22,624 bases of DNA, from NCBI GenBank assembly GCA_031272375.1, contig JAISTY010000056.1, positions 1 through 22,624 on the forward strand. The letters are read 5' to 3'. Within the stretch, counting starts at the first letter, position 1. Every line of letters starts with the position of its first letter. Under the pieces are notes generated by a model. The model made no database searches and was not told the DNA's origin. It saw only the letters and a program-made list of their open reading frames with translations. Made by a program: the position numbers and the translations under genes. This document shows positions 6,808 to 17,886 of the stretch, piece by piece. Source of the DNA: Opitutaceae bacterium (GTDB lineage Bacteria > Verrucomicrobiota > Verrucomicrobiia > Opitutales > Opitutaceae).

Positions 6808-7706
6808 CGGGGGCGGTTGTCCGACGGCTCGATGTGAACGGAGACGTCCGCGACGCGCAGGGGCGAGCGGACGAGGGCGTCCTTCACCTCGTGCGCGATC
6901 GCGTGCCCGCGCCGGACGGTCAGGCCGGCGTCAACGACCACCTGGATGTCCACGAGGTAAAAGGAGCCGCTTTTGCGGATGCGGCATTTGTGGACGTCGA
7001 GGGCGCCGGGGACGCCGAGGGCGGCGGCGCGGACCGCGCGCTCGATTTCCGGCGGCGCGGCGGCGTCCATGATGTCCACCAGCGCGCGTTGCAGGATTTG
7101 GGTGCCGTTGGCGGCGATGACGACGCAGGCGAAGAGGGCGGCCCAGGCGTCCGCGCAGCGCCATTTTTCGCCGCCGGCGAGGGCGAGCAGGATGCCAACG
7201 AAGGCCGCGGCGGAGGTGATGGCGTCGGCGAGGTGGTGGCGGGCCTCCGCGTGCAGGAGCGCGCCGCCGCCGCTCGCGCGGGAGGCCCCCGCGACGCGCC
7301 GCGCGTAGGCGAATTTGACGAGGATGATGACGGCGAGCAGCGGGAGCGTCCACCAGCCCGGAGCGGCGTCCGGCGCCGGCTCGCGGAGGCTGCCGATGGC
7401 GCCGGCGGCGACGAAGCCGGCGGTCGCGTAGATGAGGAGCGCGATGGCGCAGGCCACGAGCGCCTCGGCCTTGCCGTGGCCGTAGGGGTGGTTGGCGTCG
7501 GGCGGCGCCGCGGCGAGGCGGAAACCCGTCCACGCGATGGCGGAGGTCAGGGTGTCGAGGAGCGACTCGGCGGCGTCCGCCACGAGCGCCTGGCTGTGAC
7601 CGAGGGCGCCGCCGGCGAGCTTGAGGGCGCCGAGGGCGGCGTTGAGAAGAATGCCCTTGAGCAAAAGCCCGTCGGGGCGGTTCTCGCTTGTGCCGTTTGC
7701 GGACAT
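6804..7706 (-). CDS. Cation diffusion facilitator (CDF) family metal exporter
   Basis: A 300-residue inner-membrane transporter that would export divalent metal (zinc, iron, cobalt or manganese) by proton antiport. Six hydrophobic segments occupy residues about 12-210, followed by the cytoplasmic CDF domain (216-293) with DVHKCRIRKSGSFYLVDIQV. Metal-site pattern: ADAAESLLD (43-51), giving E47 and D51 in TM2, and ARHHLAD (155-161), giving H157 and D161 in TM5; NHPYGHGKAEAL (72-83) is the conserved loop. Glu at the first TM2 position, where zinc exporters usually have His or Asp, makes the metal uncertain. The ATG at 7706 is preferred over 7745 because the conserved domain begins soon after it. 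The gene is convergent with the ZnuD-like receptor; their stop codons share TTAA (6804-6807). Pairing an importer with an exporter suggests a metal-homeostasis module. Confidence 0.88.
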   Translation of the reverse strand: MSANGTSENRPDGLLLKGILLNAALGALKLAGGALGHSQALVADAAESLLDTLTSAIAWTGFRLAAAPPDANHPYGHGKAEALVACAIALLIYATAGFVAAGAIGSLREPAPDAAPGWWTLPLLAVIILVKFAYARRVAGASRASGGGALLHAEARHHLADAITSAAAFVGILLALAGGEKWRCADAWAALFACVVIAANGTQILQRALVDIMDAAAPPEIERAVRAAALGVPGALDVHKCRIRKSGSFYLVDIQVVVDAGLTVRRGHAIAHEVKDALVRSPLRVADVSVHIEPSDNRPR

Positions 7707-7759
7707 CGCGGGAAGGTAAGCGCGGATTTTCCAAACAAACCACACCGTTTTCCCTCCAC

Positions 7760-8680
7760 ATGGGCCTTTTCCAGAAATTCAAAACCGGCCTCGCCAAAAC
7801 CTTCGCCGCCATCAGCGGGAAGGCGCGCGGGCTTTTCGGCGGGCGCGCCATTGACGCCGCCTCCATCGAATCCCTCGAGGAGGCGCTTTACACCGCCGAT
7901 TTCGGCTCCGAAACCACCGCCGAGATCCTCTCCGAAATCAAAACCGCCTTCAAAAAGGAACGGGAGCTGCGCGGACAAGCCGCCGCCGAAATCGGCGCCG
8001 CCGTCCTCACCCGCGCCCTCGCCGGCTCCGAGGGGAAATTTCCCGGCGACAAGCCGCCGCCGCCCCCCGGCGTCATCGTCCTCACGGGCGTCAACGGCTC
8101 CGGCAAGACCACCACCGCCGCCAAGCTCGCCTGGCGCATCCGGCAGTCGGGGCAAAAGGTCACCCTCGCCGCCTGCGACACCTTCCGCGCCGCCGCCGTC
8201 GAGCAGCTCAAGACCTGGGCGGCGCGCCTCGACCTCGACATCGTCGCCTCGCGCACGGGCGCCGACGCCGCGGCCGTTGCCTTCGACGCCCTTGCCGCCG
8301 CGCGCGCCCGCGGCTCCGACTGGCTGATCGTGGACACCGCCGGGCGCCTGCACACCAAGGACAACCTCATGGCCGAACTCGCGAAAATCCGCCGCGTCCT
8401 CCAGAAGCAGATTCCCGATGCGCCGCACCACAGCTGGCTCGTCGCCGACGGCAGCCTCGGTTCCAACACCATCGAGCAGGCCCGCGTTTTCCACAAAAGT
8501 TTCGGACTCACCGGCCTTGTGGTCACCAAGCTCGACGGCACCAGCCGCGGCGGCGCGCTCGTCGGCGCGTGGCGCGAGTTGAAGTTGCCCGTTTATTTCA
8601 TCGGCCTTGGCGAGCAGCCCGACGACCTCCAGCCCTTTGACGCCCCCGCCTACGCCCGCGCCGTCTTCGGCCTCGATTGA
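7760..8680 (+). CDS. ftsY: Signal recognition particle receptor FtsY
   Basis: A 306-residue SRP receptor GTPase that docks ribosome-SRP complexes at the membrane for cotranslational insertion. The N domain covers residues about 1-100, with EEALYTADFG (40-49). The G domain has GVNGSGKT (110-117), DTFRAAAVEQL (140-150), DTAGRLH (192-198), TKLDGT (256-261) and GLGEQPDDLQPFD (282-294), all in FtsY order. There is no acidic A domain; the protein begins directly with a short amphipathic segment, MGLFQKFKTGL. The insertion-box-proximal motif, usually DATTGQNA, reads ADGSLGSN (229-236). The start at 7760 fits the family; an upstream in-frame start at 7688 lies in the gap and adds no conserved sequence. 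Two 12-mer copies encode GQAAA and GDKPP in the poorly conserved N-G region. The gene is divergent from the CDF gene and convergent with ligA, 15 bp away. Confidence 0.96.
   Translation: MGLFQKFKTGLAKTFAAISGKARGLFGGRAIDAASIESLEEALYTADFGSETTAEILSEIKTAFKKERELRGQAAAEIGAAVLTRALAGSEGKFPGDKPPPPPGVIVLTGVNGSGKTTTAAKLAWRIRQSGQKVTLAACDTFRAAAVEQLKTWAARLDLDIVASRTGADAAAVAFDALAAARARGSDWLIVDTAGRLHTKDNLMAELAKIRRVLQKQIPDAPHHSWLVADGSLGSNTIEQARVFHKSFGLTGLVVTKLDGTSRGGALVGAWRELKLPVYFIGLGEQPDDLQPFDAPAYARAVFGLD
7974..7985 (+). repeat. Dispersed 12-mer, GACAAGCCGCCG
   Basis: Copy in the FtsY N domain, encoding GQAAAE. Confidence 0.8.
8048..8059 (+). repeat. Dispersed 12-mer, GACAAGCCGCCG
   Basis: Copy read in a different phase from the other ftsY copy (GDKPPPP), at the variable N-G domain boundary. 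The phase change shows that the DNA word, not a peptide, is what recurs. Confidence 0.8.
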
Positions 8681-8685
8681 GGCGG

Positions 8686-8695
8686 CGGCGGGTTG

Positions 8696-8697
<2 letters not shown>
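8686..8697 (-). repeat. Dispersed 12-mer, GACAACCCGCCG, at ftsY/ligA junction
   Basis: Reverse copy filling the 15-bp gap between the convergent ftsY and ligA genes. The ligA TGA stop overlaps it (TGACAACCCGCCG on the ligA strand). Confidence 0.8.
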
Positions 8698-12812
<4,115 letters not shown>

Positions 12813-12827
12813 AACACCCCCGCGCCC

Positions 12828-13211
12828 ATGCCGGCCATGCCCCTCACCTTCGACAGCGACGACGCCCCCGAGCGCAAGGCGGACGCCTGCCGCCGCTGGC
12901 TGGACGAACTCCCCCTCGACACCCGCTTCCGCCAGAAGGAACTCGCCGGCGGCGCCGCCGCGCCGGGCGCCCTCGCCGCCTTCTTCCGCCGCTTCGCCGG
13001 CGTCTCCCCGAAACGCTACTTCGACCGCCGCCGCGTCCAGTTCTGCCGGCGGCAGCTTGCCGACCCCCTCGTCCCCATCAAAACCATCGCCATAGACCTC
13101 GGCTTCCGCCGCCTCTCCGACTTCTCCGAATGGGTCAACCTCCGCTTCGGCGCCCCGCCCCGCCGCCTCCGCGAACGCCTCCTCGCCCGCAAACAGCCGC
13201 CCGCGCCCTGA
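12828..13211 (+). CDS. Stand-alone AraC-family DNA-binding domain protein
   Basis: A 127-residue protein consisting essentially of an AraC/XylS DNA-binding domain. The first helix-turn-helix spans about residues 20-60 (FRQKELAGGAAAPGALAAFF, then RRFAGVSPKRYFDRRRVQFC). The second is at about 78-120: VPIKTIAIDLGFRRLSDFSE, then WVNLRFGAPPRRLRERL, matching the usual IADIALECGFSSQSYFSRxF pattern. It has no N-terminal sugar-binding or receiver domain, so it resembles SoxS/MarA/Rob-type small regulators rather than AraC itself. It lies between the glycosidase and the ABC ATPase with 15- and 16-bp gaps, so it is probably cotranscribed and controls this operon; how it senses the sugar is not visible. 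An ATG at 12837 is an alternative start. No Shine-Dalgarno sequence lies at a usable distance. Confidence 0.85.
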   Translation: MPAMPLTFDSDDAPERKADACRRWLDELPLDTRFRQKELAGGAAAPGALAAFFRRFAGVSPKRYFDRRRVQFCRRQLADPLVPIKTIAIDLGFRRLSDFSEWVNLRFGAPPRRLRERLLARKQPPAP

Positions 13212-13213
13212 AC

Positions 13214-13225
13214 GACAACCCGCCG
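13214..13225 (+). repeat. Dispersed 12-mer, GACAACCCGCCG, immediately before ABC ATPase start
   Basis: It ends two bases before the ATG of the ATPase gene and fills most of the 16-bp gap, the place where a ribosome-binding site would normally lie. Confidence 0.8.
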
Positions 13226-13227
13226 CC

Positions 13228-14772
13228 ATGCCGCCGCCCTCCTCGATAACCTGCCGCGCCCTCACCAAACGCTTCGACCGCACCCTCGCCCTCGACGCCG
13301 TGGACTTCTCCGTCAACGCCGGCGAGGTCCACGCCCTCTGCGGCGAGAACGGCGCCGGCAAAAGCACCCTCGCCCGCATCCTCGCCGGCGTCGTCACCCC
13401 CGACTCCGGTACGATAAGCGTCGGCGGCGTCCCCGCCGAAATCACCACGCCCGCCCGCGCCCGCGAACTCGGCATCGGCATCGTCTTCCAGGAACTCGAC
13501 CTCTTCAACGGCCTCTCCGTCGCCGAAAACATGGCCCTCGGCCACCCCGACGCCGAACGCTTCTTCGTCCGCCGCCGCGCCCTCGCCGCCTGGTGCCGCC
13601 CCTTCCTCGCCCGCGTCGGCCTCCCGGAACTCGACCCCGCCTCGCCCCTCGGCTCCCACGGCATCGCCACCGCCCAGCTCGTCGCCATCGCCCGCGCCCT
13701 CGCCCTCAACGCCCGCTTCCTCCTCCTCGACGAACCCACCAGCTCCCTCACCGAGGAGGCCGCCGACCGCCTCCTCGCCCTCGTCTCCGAACTCAAAAAC
13801 ACCGGCACCGGCATCGTCTATGTCTCCCACAAAATGCGCGAAATCTTCCGCGTCGCCGACCGCGTCACCGTCCTCCGCGACGGCTCCCTCGTCTCGACCA
13901 AACCCGCCCGCGACACCTCCATCGGCGAAACCGTCTCCCTCATGGTCGGACGCGCCATAGACACCTCCGCCCGCATGACAACCGCCCCGCGCGACGCCAT
14001 CGCCCTCCGCCTCGACAACCTCTCCACCCGCCGCGTCCGCGGCGTCTCCCTCTCCGTCCGCCGCGGCGAAATCGTCGGCGTCGCCGGCCTTGTCGGCTCC
14101 GGCCGCAGCGCCCTCGGCAAGGCCCTCTTCGGCATGGAACCCTGGACGGACGGCTCCGCCACCCTCGCCGGCGAACCCTACCGGCCCCGCTCGCCCGCCG
14201 ACGCCATCCTCTCCGGCTGCGCCTACCTCCCCGAGGACCGCCGCGGTCAGGGCCTCTTCCTCCAGACAAGCGTCCGCCACAACGCCTCCGCCGCCATCCT
14301 CTGCCGCCTCCGCCGCGGCCCCTTCGTCCGCCGCTGGCAGGAAACCAAACTCGTCCGCGACGAACTTGCCCGCACCCGCGCCAAAGTCCCCTCCCTCGCC
14401 GCCCCCGTCAGCGCCCTCTCCGGCGGCAACCAGCAAAAAGTCCTCCTCGCCAAATGGCTCCTCACACGCCCCGCGCTCCTCTACCTCGACGACCCCACGC
14501 GCGGCGTGGACATCGGCGCCAAGGCCGACGTCTATAAAATCATCGCCGAACTCTCCGCCGCCGGCACCGCCATCCTCCTCGCCAGCTCCGAAATGCCGGA
14601 ACTCCTCCGCCTCTCCCACCGCATCCTCGTCCTCCACGAGGGCCGCCCCGCCGGCCTCCTCGACGCCGCCACCGCCACCCAGGAGCAAATCATGGCCCTC
14701 GCAACCGACACCGCCCGACAACCCGCCGGCAACTCCGCCACGCGACAACCCGCCGCCTCCTCCCAATCGTAA
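13228..14772 (+). CDS. Sugar ABC transporter ATPase (RbsA/MglA/XylG family)
   Basis: A 514-residue tandem ATPase of the CUT2 sugar-importer class, cytoplasmic and paired with the RbsC-type permease at 17887. NBD1 has Walker A GENGAGKST (39-47), FQELDLFNGLSVAENM (about 90-105) and Walker B FLLLDEPTSSLTEE. Its signature segment reads SHGIATAQLVAIARAL, where relatives usually have LSxGxxQxVEIAxAL. NBD2 has the family's degenerate Walker A GLVGSGRSALGKALFG (about 287-302), a good LSGGNQQKVLLAKWL signature (about 397-411) and Walker B LLYLDDPTRGVDIGAK, with Asp in place of the usual catalytic Glu of LDEPTRG. Hydrolysis is therefore expected mainly at NBD1. The C-terminal tail carries two 12-mer copies encoding RQPA. 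A 27-bp gap separates it from the GH116 gene, an unusual interruption of an ABC operon. Confidence 0.93.
   Translation: MPPPSSITCRALTKRFDRTLALDAVDFSVNAGEVHALCGENGAGKSTLARILAGVVTPDSGTISVGGVPAEITTPARARELGIGIVFQELDLFNGLSVAENMALGHPDAERFFVRRRALAAWCRPFLARVGLPELDPASPLGSHGIATAQLVAIARALALNARFLLLDEPTSSLTEEAADRLLALVSELKNTGTGIVYVSHKMREIFRVADRVTVLRDGSLVSTKPARDTSIGETVSLMVGRAIDTSARMTTAPRDAIALRLDNLSTRRVRGVSLSVRRGEIVGVAGLVGSGRSALGKALFGMEPWTDGSATLAGEPYRPRSPADAILSGCAYLPEDRRGQGLFLQTSVRHNASAAILCRLRRGPFVRRWQETKLVRDELARTRAKVPSLAAPVSALSGGNQQKVLLAKWLLTRPALLYLDDPTRGVDIGAKADVYKIIAELSAAGTAILLASSEMPELLRLSHRILVLHEGRPAGLLDAATATQEQIMALATDTARQPAGNSATRQPAASSQS
14717..14755 (+). repeat. Two 12-mer copies (GACAACCCGCCG) in the ATPase C-terminus
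   Basis: Copies at 14717-14728 and 14744-14755, 27 bp apart and in the same phase, give RQPAG and RQPAA in a tail that lies beyond the conserved ABC fold. Confidence 0.85.
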
Positions 14773-14799
14773 GCGTAATTGTTCATTCATTCTCCCCCC

Positions 14800-17700
14800 A
14801 TGCGCCTCCAAACCCTCTTCTCCGCTCTCCTCCTCGCGCTCCTCGCGCGACAACCCGCCGCCGCCGCCCACGCCTTCAACGGTCCCCACACCGGCCCCAA
14901 CCTCGCCCGCGTCGCCTTCCCCGTCGGCGGCCTCGGCGCCGGCATGTTCTGCGTCGAAGGCTCCGGCGCCATCGCCTCCCTCTCCGTCCGGCATTCGATG
15001 GACTTCCACAACGAACCCTCCGTCTTCGCCGCCCTCTGCCTCCTCTCCGACTCCGGCAACCCCGCCGACAACACCGTCCGCGTCCTCGAAGGCCCCGTCC
15101 CCGACTGGAAATATTTCGGCCTCCCCGACAGCGGCAACGGCCTCGGCGGGCGCACCTACGGCCTCCCGCGCTTCCGCGAGTGCGCCTTCCTCGCCCGCTT
15201 CCCCTTTGCCACCGTCTTCCTCCGCGACCCCGCCGTCCCCCTCTCCGTCGAACTCACCGCCTGGAGCCCCTTCACCCCGCCCGACGCCGACAGCTCCAGC
15301 CTCCCCGCCGGCGCCCTCGAATACCGCTTCAAAAACACCTCCCAAAAAAACCTCCGCGCCGTCTTCTCCTTCAACTGCCGCGGCAACTTCATGGCCCGCG
15401 CCAAAGGCGCCTCCAACGGCGCCCTCGCCGACTCCGCCGGCTCCATAGGTCCCATCGCCGGCGGCTTCGTCCTCCACGAGCAACAAGCCGCCGCCACCCG
15501 CGCCGGCGGCCCCTCCTTCGCCTTCTTCGTCAACGACCCCGCCGTCGTCGTTGACCACTGCTGGTTCCGCGGACGCTGGTTCGACGCCATGACCGTCGCC
15601 TGGGACAACGTCGCCGGCGGCCGCCCCGTCGCCAATCCCCCCGTCCCCGGCAACGCCCCCGGCGCCTCCCTCGCGCTGCCCTTCACCCTGAAGCCCGGCG
15701 AGGAGCGCGTCGTCCGCCTCAACACCGTCTGGTTCGTCCCCTCCGGCAACCTCAGCAGCGGCGTCTCCAAAACCGCCGCGCCCGTCCCCACCCCCGGCGC
15801 CGCCTTCGGCGCCGGCCCCGTCCGCCCCGAAAACTACCCCAACCCCCGCGTCCGCTCCGCCTTCAACCAGCGCGGCCAACGCTTCCTCTCCTCCTACAAC
15901 ACCCCCCACCTCGACGACGCCACCGGCGTCCTCGCCTCCGCCCCCTTCACCCTCCAGCGCCCGCGCCTCAACCTCCTCGTCTCCGGCGGCGCCTTCCCCG
16001 GCGCCACCTGCGTCAACCTCCTCGTCGCCGGCAAAATCGTCCGCACCGCCACCGGCGACGGCGACGAAACCCTCCGCTGGAAATCCTGGGACGTCTCCCC
16101 GTTCGCCGGACAAGCCGCCGTCATCGAAATCGTTGACAGGCGAACCGGACCCTGGGGCCACATAAACGTGGACGACATCGTCCAGTCCGACGTCCCCGCC
16201 ACGACCTCCGTCCCGCCCGGCAGCCTCGCCGTCTGCGACTTCGAGTTCGCCTCCTGGAAAAACTCCGGCTGGACCGCCCGCGACGAGGCCGCCCCCGGCA
16301 AGGCTTCCTACGCCCCCTGGTATGCCTCCAAATTCAACTCCATCCACGCCGCCGCCGCCCACTGGCGCGACAACGCCCCCGCCCTCCGCGAACGCAGCGC
16401 GAAATTCCGCGACGCCCTCTTCGCCTCCACAATCCCCCCGGAGGCCCTCGAAGCCGTCGCCGCCAACCTCTCCATCCTCAAATCCCCCACCGTCCTCCGC
16501 CAGACCGACGGGCGCCTCTGGTGTTGGGAGGGCAACTTCGACAACCGCGGCGCCTGCGCCGGCTCCTGCACCCATGTCTGGAATTACGAACAGGCCCTCT
16601 GCCGCCTCTTCCCCTCCCTCGCCCGCGACGCCCGCCGCTCCGTCTTCTTCGAGGGCCAGGACGCCAAAGGCCGCCAGGCCTTCCGCCTCAACCTCCCCCT
16701 CTCGCCGGGCGGCACCGCCTTCGACGCCGCCGACGGCCAGCTCGGCGAAATCATGAAGGTCCACCGCGAATGGAAATTCTCCGCCGACGACGCCTTCCTC
16801 CGCGCCCTCTGGCCCAAGGTCAAAACCGCCATCAACTATGCCATCGCCAAATGGGACCCCCGCGAAACCGGCCTCCTCGAGGAGTCCCACCACAACACCT
16901 ATGACATCAATTACTACGGCCCCGACGGACACTGCGGCACCTTCTACCTCGGCGCCCTCGCCGCCGTCTCCAAAATGGGCGCCGCGATGGGCGAGGACGT
17001 TTCCCGCTACCAAACCCTCCTCGCCAAAGGCCGCGCCCGCCTCGAAACCGAACTCTTCAACGGCGAATACTTCGTCCAGCGCGTCGCCAAATCCGGCCTC
17101 GTCGAAAACTTCAAACCCCTCAACCCCGACGACCAGAGTGCCGCCTACCGCGACACCGCCCGCCGCATCAACGACGAGGGCCCCAAATACCAATACGGCG
17201 CCGGTTGCCTCTCCGACGGCGTCCTCGGCCTCTGGCTCGCCAGACTCTGCGGCATCACCGACGACCTCGTTGACCCCAAACTCGTCCGCTCCCACCTCCT
17301 CGCCGTCCACCGCCACAACCTCAAAAACAACCTCTCCACCCACGCCAACCCCCAGCGTCCAAATTACGCGATGGGCGACGACGCCGGTCTCCTCCTCTGC
17401 ACCTGGCCCCGCGGCGGCAAACCCCTCCTCCCCTTCGTCTATAGCGACGAGGTCTGGACCGGCATCGAATACCAGGTCGCCTCCCACCTCGCCCTCTCCG
17501 GCGAACCCGCGAAGGCCCTCGAAATCGTCCGCGCCGTCCGCAACCGCTACGACGGCGTCCGCCGCAACCCCTTCAACGAATACGAATGGGGGCATTGGTA
17601 TGGCCGCGCCCTCTCCAGCTACGCCCTCCTCCCCGCCTTCTCCGGCGTCTCCTACGACCCCGCCGCGCAAAAAATCCTCGTCGCCCCCAACGCCCCCCGC

Positions 17701-17808
17701 GACGGTGCCTTCCTCCTCAACGCCCCCGCCGGCACCGGCCTCGTCACCCTTAAAAACGGACGCCCCTCCCTCGCCGTCATCGAGGGCCAAATCCCCCTCA
17801 AAAACTAA
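14800..17808 (+). CDS. Exported GH116-type glycoside hydrolase (DUF608) with inserted beta-sandwich module
   Basis: A 1002-residue exported enzyme of the GH116 type (non-lysosomal beta-glucosylceramidase GBA2 relatives, mostly acting on beta-glucosides and beta-xylosides). Residues 1-27 are a signal peptide (MRLQTLFSALLLALLARQPA). The N-terminal domain starts VAFPVGGLGAGMFCVEGSGA (about 44-63). The catalytic alpha/alpha barrel has DGRLWCWEGNF (about 569-580) with E577 as a nucleophile candidate, CTHVWNYEQAL (589-601), and HHNTYDINYYGPDGHCGTFY (697-716), where D702 aligns with the TYD of the GBA2 acid/base region. Residues about 350-465 are an extra module with FLSSYNT, VSGGAFPGATCVNLLVAGK, RWKSWDVSPFAG and GPWGHINVDDIVQSD. 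This pattern is familiar from C-terminal modules of GH32 levanase-like proteins and is probably carbohydrate-binding. The start at 14800 is preferred over TTG 14779. Substrate unknown. Confidence 0.85.
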   Translation: MRLQTLFSALLLALLARQPAAAAHAFNGPHTGPNLARVAFPVGGLGAGMFCVEGSGAIASLSVRHSMDFHNEPSVFAALCLLSDSGNPADNTVRVLEGPVPDWKYFGLPDSGNGLGGRTYGLPRFRECAFLARFPFATVFLRDPAVPLSVELTAWSPFTPPDADSSSLPAGALEYRFKNTSQKNLRAVFSFNCRGNFMARAKGASNGALADSAGSIGPIAGGFVLHEQQAAATRAGGPSFAFFVNDPAVVVDHCWFRGRWFDAMTVAWDNVAGGRPVANPPVPGNAPGASLALPFTLKPGEERVVRLNTVWFVPSGNLSSGVSKTAAPVPTPGAAFGAGPVRPENYPNPRVRSAFNQRGQRFLSSYNTPHLDDATGVLASAPFTLQRPRLNLLVSGGAFPGATCVNLLVAGKIVRTATGDGDETLRWKSWDVSPFAGQAAVIEIVDRRTGPWGHINVDDIVQSDVPATTSVPPGSLAVCDFEFASWKNSGWTARDEAAPGKASYAPWYASKFNSIHAAAAHWRDNAPALRERSAKFRDALFASTIPPEALEAVAANLSILKSPTVLRQTDGRLWCWEGNFDNRGACAGSCTHVWNYEQALCRLFPSLARDARRSVFFEGQDAKGRQAFRLNLPLSPGGTAFDAADGQLGEIMKVHREWKFSADDAFLRALWPKVKTAINYAIAKWDPRETGLLEESHHNTYDINYYGPDGHCGTFYLGALAAVSKMGAAMGEDVSRYQTLLAKGRARLETELFNGEYFVQRVAKSGLVENFKPLNPDDQSAAYRDTARRINDEGPKYQYGAGCLSDGVLGLWLARLCGITDDLVDPKLVRSHLLAVHRHNLKNNLSTHANPQRPNYAMGDDAGLLLCTWPRGGKPLLPFVYSDEVWTGIEYQVASHLALSGEPAKALEIVRAVRNRYDGVRRNPFNEYEWGHWYGRALSSYALLPAFSGVSYDPAAQKILVAPNAPRDGAFLLNAPAGTGLVTLKNGRPSLAVIEGQIPLKN
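14849..14860 (+). repeat. Dispersed 12-mer, GACAACCCGCCG
   Basis: Copy at the signal-peptide cleavage region of the GH116 enzyme (ARQPAAAA). Confidence 0.8.
16109..16120 (+). repeat. Dispersed 12-mer, GACAAGCCGCCG
   Basis: Copy inside the inserted beta-sandwich module of the GH116 enzyme, encoding AGQAAV. Confidence 0.75.
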
Positions 17809-17837
17809 CCGACCGCACCCACCCGCCCGCTTGACAC

Positions 17838-17864
17838 CTCCGCGCCCTCCGCGCCCTCCGTGAG
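17838..17864 (+). repeat. Three 9-bp CTCCG(C/T)G units before the permease gene
   Basis: CTCCGCGCC at 17838 and 17847, then CTCCGTGAG at 17856, in perfect 9-bp register. The same CTCCGTG word makes up the arms of the inverted repeat after the permease gene. An alternative GTG start of the permease (17860) lies in the last unit. Confidence 0.75.
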
Positions 17865-17886
17865 AAACCTCCCAACCGCTTCCGCC

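Noticed and set aside
5853..8327. An 824-codon plus-strand frame spanning the receptor, the CDF gene and ftsY
   Set aside because: It crosses three real genes in a wrong frame or strand and shows only low-complexity Gly/Arg/Pro sequence.
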